Of a stretch of DNA of 64,000 bases, positions 50,607 through 60,025 are shown in pieces. This DNA comes from Desulfobacillus sp041396245 (GTDB lineage: Bacteria > Pseudomonadota > Gammaproteobacteria > Burkholderiales > Rhodocyclaceae). The notes below the pieces were generated by a model. The model made no database searches. It saw only the letters and a list, made by a program, of their open reading frames with translations, and was not told the DNA's origin. Made by a program: the position numbers and the translations under genes. The stretch is taken from NCBI GenBank assembly GCA_041396245.1, contig JAWKYW010000005.1, forward strand, positions 124,001 to 188,000, in the 5' to 3' direction. Each line of letters begins with the position of its first letter. The first letter of the stretch is position 1.

Positions 50607-50681
50607 TCACCACGGCGGGCACGGCGACACGGCGAAGAACATATTGTGAATTCCGCCGTGCACGCCGTGTCGCCGTGGTGA
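50607..50681. repeat. Inverted repeat between ribD and nrdR
   Basis: TCACCACGGCG followed by related ACGGCG units (50607-50634) faces its inverse at 50654-50681 across 19 AT-rich bases. The 11-base outer arm is identical; the inner GACACGGCG and GCACGGCG units occur in swapped order. Confidence 0.7.
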
Positions 50682-50685
50682 AAAC

Positions 50686-51165
50686 TCAGGCGTTCCGGGC
50701 GCGCCGCGGCGCGCGGGGCTTCTTCACTTCGCGGATCGCCTCGCGGAACTCCTCGACGTCCTCGAAGTTGCGGTACACGGAGGCAAAGCGCACGTAGGCG
50801 ATCTTGTCGAGCTTGCGCAGCTCGCGCATGACCAGCCCGCCGATCTTCTCGGTCGGCACTTCGCGCTCGCCCGAGGCGAGCAGGCGCTCCTCGATGCGCT
50901 CGATGGCGGCGTCGATGCTCTCGGTGGTGACCGGACGCTTCCTCAGCGCCAGCATCAGGCTGGCCAGCAGCTTGTCGCGGTCGTAGTCGGCACGGCTGCC
51001 GTTCTTCTTGACGATGAGCGGCATGCGCAGCTCGACGCGCTCGTAGGTGGTGAAGCGCTTGTCGCAGGCCAGGCAGCGGCGACGGCGGCGGACGGTATCC
51101 CCTTCCTCGTTCTCACGCGTATCGATGACCTGCGTGTTGGGTTCAGAACAGAACGGGCACTTCAT
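50686..51165 (-). CDS. nrdR: Transcriptional repressor NrdR
   Basis: A 159-residue repressor of ribonucleotide reductase genes. The zinc ribbon (CPFC and CLAC, residues 3-34) is followed by an ATP-cone domain (MPLIVKKNGSRADYDRDKL). The protein ends in a basic tail (KKPRAPRRARNA). The 127-base gap to glyA holds a GTCA-hairpin repeat. Confidence 0.96.
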   Translation of the reverse strand: MKCPFCSEPNTQVIDTRENEEGDTVRRRRRCLACDKRFTTYERVELRMPLIVKKNGSRADYDRDKLLASLMLALRKRPVTTESIDAAIERIEERLLASGEREVPTEKIGGLVMRELRKLDKIAYVRFASVYRNFEDVEEFREAIREVKKPRAPRRARNA

Positions 51166-51210
51166 GGCCGGCTCCTGCGGCGCCGGCCATGGAGTGCCCA
51201 GTCGACACGA

Positions 51211-51247
51211 CCTACCCCCCAGCCCCCTTCCCGTGGAAGGGGGTGAC
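51211..51247 (-). repeat. GTCA-hairpin repeat (R3)
   Basis: On the minus strand it reads GTCACCCCCTTCCACGGGAA followed by GGGGGCTGGGGGG. The arms CCCCCTTCC and GGAAGGGGG pair. It lies in the glyA-nrdR gap and is preceded by GCGAGCCGGG, similar to the flank of the other copies. Confidence 0.8.
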
Positions 51248-51292
51248 CCCGGCTCGCTGCGCTCGAAGTATTGGGGGTGCTCATTAATTAGC

Positions 51293-52543
51293 TCATGCGC
51301 CGTACACAGGGTACTTCTTGCAAAGCTCGGCCACCTTGCCGCGCACCCTGGCGATGACCGCCTCGTCGGCCGGATGGTCGAGCACGTCGGCGATCAGGTG
51401 GGCGACGGTTTCCGCCTCGATCTCGGTGAAGCCGCGCGTCGTCATCGCCGGCGAACCGAGGCGGATGCCGGAGGTGACTAGGGGCTTCTGCGGATCGTTC
51501 GGAATGGTGTTTTTGTTCACGGTGATGTGGGCCTTGCCGAGCACGGCCTCGGCTTCCTTGCCGGTGAGGTTCTTGGCGCGCAGGTCGACCAGGAAGACGT
51601 GGCTCTCGGTGCGGCCGGAGACGATGCGCAGCCCCCGCTCTTCGGAGAGCACGCGCGCCATGACGCGGGCGTTGGCGATGACCTGCTCCTGGTAGTTGCG
51701 GAACTCGGGGGTCATGGCCTCCTTCAGCGCCACCGCCTTGCCGGCAATGACGTGCATCAGCGGGCCGCCCTGGATGCCGGGGAAGATGGCCGAATTGATG
51801 GCCTTCTCGTGCTCGGCCTTCATCAGGATCAACCCGCCGCGCGGGCCGCGCAGGGTCTTGTGCGTGGTGGTGGTAACGACGTCGGCGTGCGGCACCGGGT
51901 TGGGATAGACCTCGGCGGCGATCAGGCCGGCGTAGTGCGCCATGTCTACCATGAAGATGGCGCCTACCGCCTTCGCCACTTTCGCGAAGCGCTCGAAGTC
52001 GATGCGCAGGGCGTAGGCCGAGGCGCCGGCGATGATCAGCTTCGGCTTGTGCTCGTGCGCCAGCCGCTCCATCCCGGCGTAGTCGATCTCCTCCTTGGCA
52101 TCGAGGCCGTAGGGCACGATGTTGAACCACTTGCCGCTGATGTTGAGCGGCATGCCGTGGGTGAGGTGGCCGCCCATCGACAGGTTCATGCCGAGGATGG
52201 TGTCGCCCGGCTTGAGGAAGGCGAAGAACACCGCCTGGTTGGCCTGGGAGCCGGAGTTGGGCTGCACGTTGGCGCAGTCGGCGCCGAACAGCTTCTTGGC
52301 GCGGTCGATGGCCAGCTGCTCGGCGACGTCGACATGCTCGCAACCGCCGTAGTAGCGCTTGCCGGGATAGCCCTCGGCGTACTTGTTGGTGAGCTGCGAG
52401 CCCTGCGCGTCGAGAACGGCCTGGCTGACGTAGTTCTCGGAGGCGATCAACTCGATGTGCTCTTCCTGGCGGCGGTTTTCGGCTTCGATCGCGTCCCACA
52501 ACTCGGCATCGACTTTGGCGAGGGTGTTATTTCTGGAAAACAT
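51293..52543 (-). CDS. glyA: Serine hydroxymethyltransferase
   Basis: A 416-residue PLP enzyme that converts serine and tetrahydrofolate to glycine and methylene-tetrahydrofolate. The PLP lysine is in VVTTTTHKTLRGPRGG. N-terminal ELIASENYVSQAVLDAQGS and GGHLTHGMPLN are typical. Upstream, TAAAAT in the 125-base gap (about 52646-52651) is a plausible -10. glyA-nrdR-ribD is a conserved order. Confidence 0.96.
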   Translation of the reverse strand: MFSRNNTLAKVDAELWDAIEAENRRQEEHIELIASENYVSQAVLDAQGSQLTNKYAEGYPGKRYYGGCEHVDVAEQLAIDRAKKLFGADCANVQPNSGSQANQAVFFAFLKPGDTILGMNLSMGGHLTHGMPLNISGKWFNIVPYGLDAKEEIDYAGMERLAHEHKPKLIIAGASAYALRIDFERFAKVAKAVGAIFMVDMAHYAGLIAAEVYPNPVPHADVVTTTTHKTLRGPRGGLILMKAEHEKAINSAIFPGIQGGPLMHVIAGKAVALKEAMTPEFRNYQEQVIANARVMARVLSEERGLRIVSGRTESHVFLVDLRAKNLTGKEAEAVLGKAHITVNKNTIPNDPQKPLVTSGIRLGSPAMTTRGFTEIEAETVAHLIADVLDHPADEAVIARVRGKVAELCKKYPVYGA

Positions 52544-52668
52544 TCTTTGGCTCTTTCAAAAAATGTTTCAGTGAAGGCTAATGCGCGAAGCGCGTTATGC
52601 CGAAACTAAAACATCAAATTACCTAACTGATTGAAGAAAGCGGCAATTTTACCACGGGGCGGGAGGGG

Positions 52669-55488
52669 CTATTGGGGTGGCAGTTCGGGGAGAAAACCGC
52701 CCAGGTCATGCTCGCCGGAGAGCCGCAGCATCTCGGCACGCACCGCCTCGCGCAGGCGCACGGCGGCGGCCCAGTCCGTTCCGTCGGCCCGCAGCACGGC
52801 GCCGACTTCGAATTCGGGCCGGCCGTGGCGCGGCTGCCAGGTCTTGTCGCGCAGGATCGGGCGGATGCCGCGCAGCCCGGCCACCGCCACCGGAACGCCG
52901 GAGCGGGCTGCGGCGACGAAGGCACCCATGCGGAAGGGTTTGAGGCCGGCCTCGCGCGAGAAGGTGCCTTCTGGGAAGATCGCCAGGCGGCCGCCCTGCC
53001 CGAGTCGGGCAACGAGCTGGTCGACGTCCTCGGCGCTCCGGGCCGCCTCGTAGCGCTCGACGAAGAGGGTGCCGAGGCCGCGCAGGCAGGCGTGCAGGAC
53101 GGGCTGCCGCACCAGCTCGCGCTTGGCGGCGAAGGCGAAGTCGGGCGGCAGCGCGGCCGTCAGCGCGATGATGTCGAAATAGCTGGTGTGGTTGACCAGC
53201 AGCAGTTGCGACCCCGCCGGCAGGCGCTCGAGTCCGCGCGCGCGCACCGGCATCGCCGCGAGCAGCAGGAACAGCCGCGCCGCGGCCCGCGCCAGTCGGC
53301 GGCCGAGGGCGGGACGCTGCAGCGCGGCAATCAACAATGCCGCCGGCAGGCCGGGCAAGGCAAAAACGCTCCAGCACCAGGCGCCGTAGAGCCGGCGTCC
53401 GGCCCGCAGCGCCGTGTTGCGCAGACTGACTTTTGTGGCGCCGAGGGCGAGCCTTGCCCGCTGCAGCCAGGCCGGCGCGGCGCGGCGCCCCACCTCGCCG
53501 CGCTCGAAGGCCTCGCGCGAGGCGGCGCGGCGGATCTTGCCGCTGGAGGTCTTCAGCACGCTGTGCGGGGGGGCCAGCACGATCTCGTCGGCGGGCATGC
53601 CGATGGCGTCGAGGGCGGCTTCGTTGATCTGCTGCCGCAGCGCTTCGCGCGCCGCCGCGTCGCCTTCGCGCGTCTCGGCCATCACCACCAGGCGCTCGGT
53701 GGCATTGCCCGGGTCGGTACTGGCAAACACCGCCACGCAGCCCTTGCGGATGCCGGGAATCGCGCCGACCGCCTCTTCCAGCTCGTAGGGGTAGAGGTTG
53801 CGTCCGCCGCGGATGATGAGATCCTTGACGCGCCCGGTGAGGTAGACCTCGCCCTCGACCAGGTAGGCGTAGTCGCCCGAATCGAGCCAGCCGTCGCGGA
53901 ACAGCCGCGCCGTCGCCTCGGGGTTGCGGAAGTAGCCCCGCGTCGCCGAGGGGCCGCGGAACTGCAGGCGGCCGACGCGGCGGTCGGGCAGCTCGTCGCC
54001 GGCCGCGTCGACGATGCGGATGGCATGGCCGGGCAGGGCGCGGCCGCAGGCCGGCACGCGCATGGCGCCGGGGTCGCTCTCCTCGGCCGGCACGGCACGG
54101 CCTTCGCCCAGCAAGGCCTCGCGCGCGATGGCATCGATGCGCGGTCCGCGCCCGAGCGGCGGAAAGGCCAGGCCGACCGAACATTCGGCCAGGCCGTACA
54201 CCGGCGTGATCGCCTCGGGTTGCAGACGATGCGGCACGAAACGCTCGATGAAGGCGTCCAGGGTCGCCGGACTCACCGGCTCGGCGCCGTTCAGCGCCAG
54301 CCGCAGCGAGGACAGGTCGAGGCCGGCCAGCTCGGCATCGTCGAGTTTGCGCGCGCACAGCTCGTAGGCGAAGTTGGGCGCCGCCGTGAGCGTGCCGCGA
54401 TGGCGCGAGATCGCCGCGAGCCAGCGCGATGGGCGCGCGAGGAAGGCGAGCGGCGACATCAGCACCAGCGGCATGGCGAAATAGAGCGAGCCGAACCAAG
54501 CGCCGATCAGGCCCATGTCGTGGTAGAGCGGCAGCCAGGAGACGAAGACATCCTCGCTGCTGACCTGGAAGGCCGGCCCCATGGCGCGCAGGTTGGCGAG
54601 CAGGTTGGCGTGGGTCAGCACGACGCCCTTCGGGTCGCCGGTGCTGCCGGAGGTGTATTGCAGGAAGGCAATGTCATCGGCCTGAGCGCGGTGCAGCAGC
54701 GGCTGCGGCGCGGCATCCACCTCCTGCGGCGTGACGATGCCGGCCAGGCTCGGCACGCGGGCGGAGAGCAGCGCCGCCACCGTCTTCGCCTGCGGCACGG
54801 TGACGATGAAGACGGCCTGGGCGTTGTCGAGGATGCGGGCGTGGCGCTTGAGGTGGTCCTCGATCTGGGCCAGGCGCGCCGGCGGATAGATCGGCACCGG
54901 GATGCCGCCCGCCAGCAGGATGCCGAAGAAGCAGACAAGATAGTCGCGCCCCGTCGGCAGCATGAGGGCCACCGCCTGCTGCGGCTGCAGGCCGCGCGCG
55001 ACGAGGCCGCTGGCGATGCGGCGGGCGGCCTCGAGCAGCTCGGCGTAGCCGATCGGCGTGGCCTGCCCGCCCTCCCCGCAGAGCAGCACATGGGTTCGGT
55101 CAGGCGTGCGCGCGGCGTGCCATTCCAGCACCTCCACCAGCGTGGACGCCGCCGTCGGCACCGGCAGGATCGCGCCGTGCGGCAAATCGATCGCCGCCTG
55201 CACCGCCGCGGCGGATGTCGCCTGGCCGAGAAAACGCAGCAGGTCGCGCGGCGTCTCCGCTTCCGCCAGCGCCGCTTCGGGCAGGGCCGCGCCGAACTCG
55301 CGCCCCACGCGCAGCAGCAGCTCGACCCGCGCCAGCGAATCGAGCCCGAGGTCGCGCTCCAGCGGACTGTCGAGCACGACCGGCGCCGGCCGGCCGGGAT
55401 GGGTTTCCCGCACCAGCTGCGCGGTCACGCGCAGCAGGCGCGCCGCGGCGTCCTTGGTGCCTTCGGCGTCTTCAGCCGGGGAGCTCAT
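52669..55488 (-). CDS. Three-domain acyl carrier / AMP ligase / acyltransferase
   Basis: A 939-residue protein. Residues 10-85 form an acyl carrier domain with the phosphopantetheine serine at residue 51 (DLGLDSLARVELLLR). An AMP-dependent acid ligase follows (FLQYTSGSTGDPKGVVL, then YFRNPEATARLFRDGWLDSG). Two hydrophobic segments (about 690-745) precede a PlsC-type acyltransferase with NHTSYFD at about 760 and FPEGTFSR. It could activate a fatty or aryl acid, load it onto the carrier, and transfer it to a lipid acceptor at the membrane. Neither substrate nor product is visible. ATG 55488 lies within the histidine phosphatase gene end. Confidence 0.85.
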   Translation of the reverse strand: MSSPAEDAEGTKDAAARLLRVTAQLVRETHPGRPAPVVLDSPLERDLGLDSLARVELLLRVGREFGAALPEAALAEAETPRDLLRFLGQATSAAAVQAAIDLPHGAILPVPTAASTLVEVLEWHAARTPDRTHVLLCGEGGQATPIGYAELLEAARRIASGLVARGLQPQQAVALMLPTGRDYLVCFFGILLAGGIPVPIYPPARLAQIEDHLKRHARILDNAQAVFIVTVPQAKTVAALLSARVPSLAGIVTPQEVDAAPQPLLHRAQADDIAFLQYTSGSTGDPKGVVLTHANLLANLRAMGPAFQVSSEDVFVSWLPLYHDMGLIGAWFGSLYFAMPLVLMSPLAFLARPSRWLAAISRHRGTLTAAPNFAYELCARKLDDAELAGLDLSSLRLALNGAEPVSPATLDAFIERFVPHRLQPEAITPVYGLAECSVGLAFPPLGRGPRIDAIAREALLGEGRAVPAEESDPGAMRVPACGRALPGHAIRIVDAAGDELPDRRVGRLQFRGPSATRGYFRNPEATARLFRDGWLDSGDYAYLVEGEVYLTGRVKDLIIRGGRNLYPYELEEAVGAIPGIRKGCVAVFASTDPGNATERLVVMAETREGDAAAREALRQQINEAALDAIGMPADEIVLAPPHSVLKTSSGKIRRAASREAFERGEVGRRAAPAWLQRARLALGATKVSLRNTALRAGRRLYGAWCWSVFALPGLPAALLIAALQRPALGRRLARAAARLFLLLAAMPVRARGLERLPAGSQLLLVNHTSYFDIIALTAALPPDFAFAAKRELVRQPVLHACLRGLGTLFVERYEAARSAEDVDQLVARLGQGGRLAIFPEGTFSREAGLKPFRMGAFVAAARSGVPVAVAGLRGIRPILRDKTWQPRHGRPEFEVGAVLRADGTDWAAAVRLREAVRAEMLRLSGEHDLGGFLPELPPQ

Positions 55489-56110
55489 CGAGCGTTTCGT
55501 CGAGGTGGCCGCGCTCGGCCCAGGACAGGAGCGACCACTTGCCCTGCGCGACCTCCAGCCGGTTGAGCACCGCGTTGGCGATCTCGAAATCGCGCGGCGC
55601 CGAAAGCGGCTTGCCGCAAGCGCGACGATGCAGGATGTCGAGCACGCCGCCATGGGTGAAGATCAGCACCTGGTGGCCCGGGTGCGCCGCCACGATCCGG
55701 TCGAGGCAGGCCTGCACGCGAGCGGCGAAGGCGCGCAGGCTTTCGCCGCCGCCGGGCAGGGCGAAGTCTTCCTCGCGCGCGCGGAAGCGCGCATGGGCTT
55801 GCGGATGGCGCTGTCCGAATTCCGCATAAGTCAGTCCCTGCAGCACGCCGTAATGACGTTCGCGCAGGCAGGTCTGGCGCCGCAGGGGCAGGCCGAGCCG
55901 GTCCGCCGCCGCCTCCGCCGTTTGCGCGGCGCGGGCGAGGTCGCTGGTATACACGGCGGCGAACGCTTCCGCCGCCAGGGCGTTGGCGACGGCACGCGCC
56001 TGGGCCAGTCCGAGCGCGGAAAGCGGCACGTCGAGCTGACCCTGGATGCGGCGCTCGGCGTTCCAGGCGGTCTCGCCGTGGCGGACGAGGCAGAGTCGGG
56101 TGGCGGTCAC
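55472..56110 (-). CDS. Histidine phosphatase family protein
   Basis: A 212-residue phosphoglycerate-mutase-like phosphatase. The catalytic histidine is in CLVRHGETAWN, with ERHYGVLQGLTYAE and the second histidine in LIFTHGGVLDI. It resembles CobC/GpmB-type phosphatases; no cobalamin gene lies near. The GTG at 56110 is the chosen start; a TTG at 56119 extends the frame by three codons. It overlaps the start of the acyl carrier/ligase gene by 17 bases and may share its function. Confidence 0.85.
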   Translation of the reverse strand: MTATRLCLVRHGETAWNAERRIQGQLDVPLSALGLAQARAVANALAAEAFAAVYTSDLARAAQTAEAAADRLGLPLRRQTCLRERHYGVLQGLTYAEFGQRHPQAHARFRAREEDFALPGGGESLRAFAARVQACLDRIVAAHPGHQVLIFTHGGVLDILHRRACGKPLSAPRDFEIANAVLNRLEVAQGKWSLLSWAERGHLDETLDELPG

Positions 56111-56272
56111 GGATCGCAATGGCCGGGCTGGTGCACGAAGTGTCGCATGTTAGGGTTTACCTGCATTTTTCGCCAGCCCGGGCAATTACGACTGGAAATG
56201 CAGGGCGTTCCGGATTAGGCTTACGCCGCTGAAACCGGGCCGGCACATCCCCGCGGCCGCAACAGGAGGCTC

Positions 56273-56878
56273 ATGAATTCCCTGCTCAAGTTTTCCAGGC
56301 TGATCGATGCCATTTCCGATCTCATCGGCAAATCCATCATCTGGCTGATCCTGGCGTCGGTCATCCTGTCCGCCGGCAACGCCATCGTGCGCAAGATATT
56401 CAACACCAGCTCGAACGCCCTGCTGGAGATCCAGTGGTATCTCTTCGCCGCGGTGTTCATGCTCGGCGCCGGCTACGCCTTCCTGAAGAACGCCCACGTG
56501 CGCATCGATTTCCTCTCCAACCGCTTTTCGGCGAGGACGCGCAACTGGATCGACATCCTCGGCATCCTGGTCTTCCTCGGCCCGCTCTGCGTCATGCTGA
56601 TCACGACCTCCTGGCCGCTGTTCATGAATGCCTGGGAGTCCGGCGAAATGTCGCAGAACGCCGGCGGCCTGATCCGCTGGCCGATCTACCTGATGATTCC
56701 GGTCGGCATGGGACTGCTGCTGCTGCAGGCCGCCGCCGAGCTCGTCAAGCGCGTCGCCTTCCTGCGCGGCCTCATCCCCGATCCGATCGGCCATGCCCAT
56801 GCCGAGCATGAAGGCGAGTCCGAGGCCGAACGCGAGATCGAGGAACACGCCGCGCACGCCAACGAGGAGGTGCGCTGA
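56273..56878 (+). CDS. TRAP transporter small permease (DctQ-type)
   Basis: A 201-residue inner-membrane protein with four segments (about residues 20-40, 55-75, 95-115 and 140-160) and the DctQ pattern NALLEIQWYLFAAVFMLGAG then YAFLKNAHVRID. The acidic/His tail is longer than usual. AGGAGG precedes the ATG. Its stop overlaps the start of the large permease (ATGA overlap by one base). Together they import a carboxylate using a sodium gradient. Confidence 0.92.
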   Translation: MNSLLKFSRLIDAISDLIGKSIIWLILASVILSAGNAIVRKIFNTSSNALLEIQWYLFAAVFMLGAGYAFLKNAHVRIDFLSNRFSARTRNWIDILGILVFLGPLCVMLITTSWPLFMNAWESGEMSQNAGGLIRWPIYLMIPVGMGLLLLQAAAELVKRVAFLRGLIPDPIGHAHAEHEGESEAEREIEEHAAHANEEVR

Positions 56879-58653
56879 TGACCGCCTTCCTCGTCCAGAA
56901 CTTCGTGCCGCTGCTCTTCTGCGGCCTGCTCGTCTTCCTGCTCACCGGCTTCCCGGTGGCCTTCTCGCTGGCCGCCACGGGCCTGTTCTTCGGCTTCATC
57001 GGCATGGAGCTGGACCTGTTCCCGCCCAACCTGTTCCAGGCGCTGCCGCTGCGCATCTTCGGCATCATGCAGAACGACACGCTGCTGGCGATCCCCTTCT
57101 TCACCTTCATGGGCATCGTGCTGGAAAAGAGCGGCATGGCCGAGGACCTGCTGGAGACCGTCGGCCAGGTCTTCGGCCCGGTGCGCGGCGGCCTGGCGCT
57201 GGCGGTGGTCTTCGTCGGCGCCCTGCTGGCGGCGACCACCGGCGTGGTGGCGGCGGCGGTGATCTCGATGGGCCTGATCTCGCTGCCGATCATGCTGCGC
57301 TACGGCTACCACCGCACCGTCGCCACCGGCGTCATCACCGCCTCCGGCACCCTGGCCCAGGCCATCCCGCCCTCGCTGGTGCTGATCGTCATGGCCGACC
57401 AGCTCGGCCGCTCGGTCGGCGACATGTATGCCGGCGCGCTGATGCCGGCGCTGCTGCTGGTCGCCCTGTATGCCACCTTCGTCATCGGCGTGGCCATCGT
57501 GCGGCCGAAATGGGTGCCGGCGCTGCCGGCCGAGGCCCGCATCTACAAGGAGCCCAACGGCAGCAGCGGACACCGCTCCCTCGTCCTGCTGCTGGCCATC
57601 GCCGCCGCGGCCGGCGTGATCTGGTCGCAATTCCACGAAGGCATCATCAATGCCTGGATCGGGCGCGAGGACAAGGCGCCCGCCGACGAGCTGTTCATCC
57701 TGTCGATGACGGTTTCCTCCTTCACCGCCCTCGGCCTGGCCCTGATCAACCACTTCACGAAGCTCGGGCTGCTGTCGAAGCTGTCGGAACGCGTCACCTT
57801 CGTCCTGATCCCGCCGCTGGTGCTGATCTTCCTCGTCCTGGGCACCATCTTCCTCGGCCTGGCCACGCCCACCGAGGGCGGCGCCATGGGCGCGCTGGGC
57901 GCCTTCATCATGGCGCTGGCGCGGCGCAAGCTGTCCTTCGCGCTGCTGCGGCAGGCGCTGGAGAACACCACGCGGCTGTCCTGCTTCGTGATGTTCATCC
58001 TGATCGGCTCGACGGTGTTCTCCTTCACCTTCAACGCCGCCGACGGCCACGTCTGGGTGGAGCACCTGTTCGACAAGCTGCCGGGCGGCCAGCTCGGCTT
58101 CATCCTCTTCGTCACCGGCCTGGTGTTCGTGCTCGGCATGTTCATCGACTTCTTCGAGATCGCCTTCATCGTCGTGCCGCTGCTGGCGCCGGTGGCGGAG
58201 AAGATGGGCATCGACCTGATCTGGTTCGGCGTCATCATCGCCATCAACCTGCAGACGTCCTTCCTGACGCCGCCCTTCGGCTTCGCCCTGTTCTACCTGC
58301 GCAGCGTCGCCGCCCGCACGGACTACAACGACCGCGTCACCGGCGCCCGCATCCCGGCCGTCACCACGATGCAGATCTACAAGGGCGCCATCGCCTTCAT
58401 CTTCATCCAGGTCTTCATGATTGCAGTTGTGATCGCCTATCCGAATCTGGTCATCGGCGGCCTCGACAGGGGGCCGGCGGTGAATGTCGACGAGATCAAG
58501 CTGGAGATGCCGGTCGACCCGGATGCGGAGGCCAAGGCTCTGGAGGAGGAAGGGGTCAGGACCGGCAGCCCGGAGGCCGAGACAGTGGACGGTGAGGAAG
58601 AAGCCGACGACCCGACCAGGGCACTGCTCGAATCCATGAAAAAAGGGCAATAG
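56878..58653 (+). CDS. TRAP transporter large permease (DctM-type)
   Basis: A 591-residue inner-membrane protein with 12 or more membrane segments; it belongs to the long form of the DctM family (about 590 rather than 430 residues), as found in FcbT3-type transporters. Motifs include AIPFFTFMGIVLEKSGMAED, TGVITASGTLAQAIPPSLVL and FLTPPFGFALFYLR. The C-terminal tail after residue 535 is soluble and acidic. A bidirectional terminator lies 79 bases downstream. Confidence 0.92.
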   Translation: MTAFLVQNFVPLLFCGLLVFLLTGFPVAFSLAATGLFFGFIGMELDLFPPNLFQALPLRIFGIMQNDTLLAIPFFTFMGIVLEKSGMAEDLLETVGQVFGPVRGGLALAVVFVGALLAATTGVVAAAVISMGLISLPIMLRYGYHRTVATGVITASGTLAQAIPPSLVLIVMADQLGRSVGDMYAGALMPALLLVALYATFVIGVAIVRPKWVPALPAEARIYKEPNGSSGHRSLVLLLAIAAAAGVIWSQFHEGIINAWIGREDKAPADELFILSMTVSSFTALGLALINHFTKLGLLSKLSERVTFVLIPPLVLIFLVLGTIFLGLATPTEGGAMGALGAFIMALARRKLSFALLRQALENTTRLSCFVMFILIGSTVFSFTFNAADGHVWVEHLFDKLPGGQLGFILFVTGLVFVLGMFIDFFEIAFIVVPLLAPVAEKMGIDLIWFGVIIAINLQTSFLTPPFGFALFYLRSVAARTDYNDRVTGARIPAVTTMQIYKGAIAFIFIQVFMIAVVIAYPNLVIGGLDRGPAVNVDEIKLEMPVDPDAEAKALEEEGVRTGSPEAETVDGEEEADDPTRALLESMKKGQ

Positions 58654-58688
58654 CACTCCGGCCCCCTCCCATCCTCCCGCTTCGACCG

Positions 58689-58712
58689 AAAGTCAGCCCC
58701 GGCAGGACGGCG
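58689..58712 (+). repeat. AAAGTCAG 24-nt motif copy
   Basis: AAAGTCAG, then CCCCGGCAGGACGGCG. It is one of several near-identical plus-strand copies (others at 3981, 9371, 33243 and 42706) and lies in the gap after the TRAP large permease. Confidence 0.6.
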
Positions 58713-58731
58713 CCGCCCGGCTGCCGGGCGT

Positions 58732-58759
58732 AAAAAAACCCGCCTCGCGGCGGGTTTTT
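58732..58759. terminator. Bidirectional terminator between the TRAP genes
   Basis: AAAAAAACCCGCC, loop TCGC, GGCGGGTTTTT: a 6-bp GC stem extended by A-T pairs, with a T run on both strands. It can serve the converging large permease and substrate-binding genes. Confidence 0.9.
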
Positions 58760-58778
58760 CGTTGACGTGCCGTACGGC

Positions 58779-59876
<1,098 letters not shown>

Positions 59877-60025
59877 TTGAAAAAGTCTCCTCTAGAGGTT
59901 CTTCTTTGCCGTTGTGCGGCGGAATGTTCAATCCCCCTTGTCCGGGGATCGCCGGGAGATACTACACCAGGCGGGCGCGAATGATCACACCGCCGGCAGT
60001 GGGGAAAACCCTTACATGAACGGCA

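Noticed and set aside
52672..55566. Very long open frame (over 900 codons) on the plus strand opposite the acyl ligase gene, with similar long antisense frames over ffh (3857-5407), mshL (24528-26663), mshE (39164-40603), dctM (56686-58656) and aspS (11342-12877)
   Set aside because: These mirror the third-position GC bias of the real genes. They have no recognisable domains, and the opposite strand carries clear conserved proteins.
55827..55850. Further AAAGTCAG-like copy in the histidine phosphatase gene
   Set aside because: It starts TAAGTCAG and encodes the conserved motif HYGVLQGLTY, so protein constraint explains the sequence.
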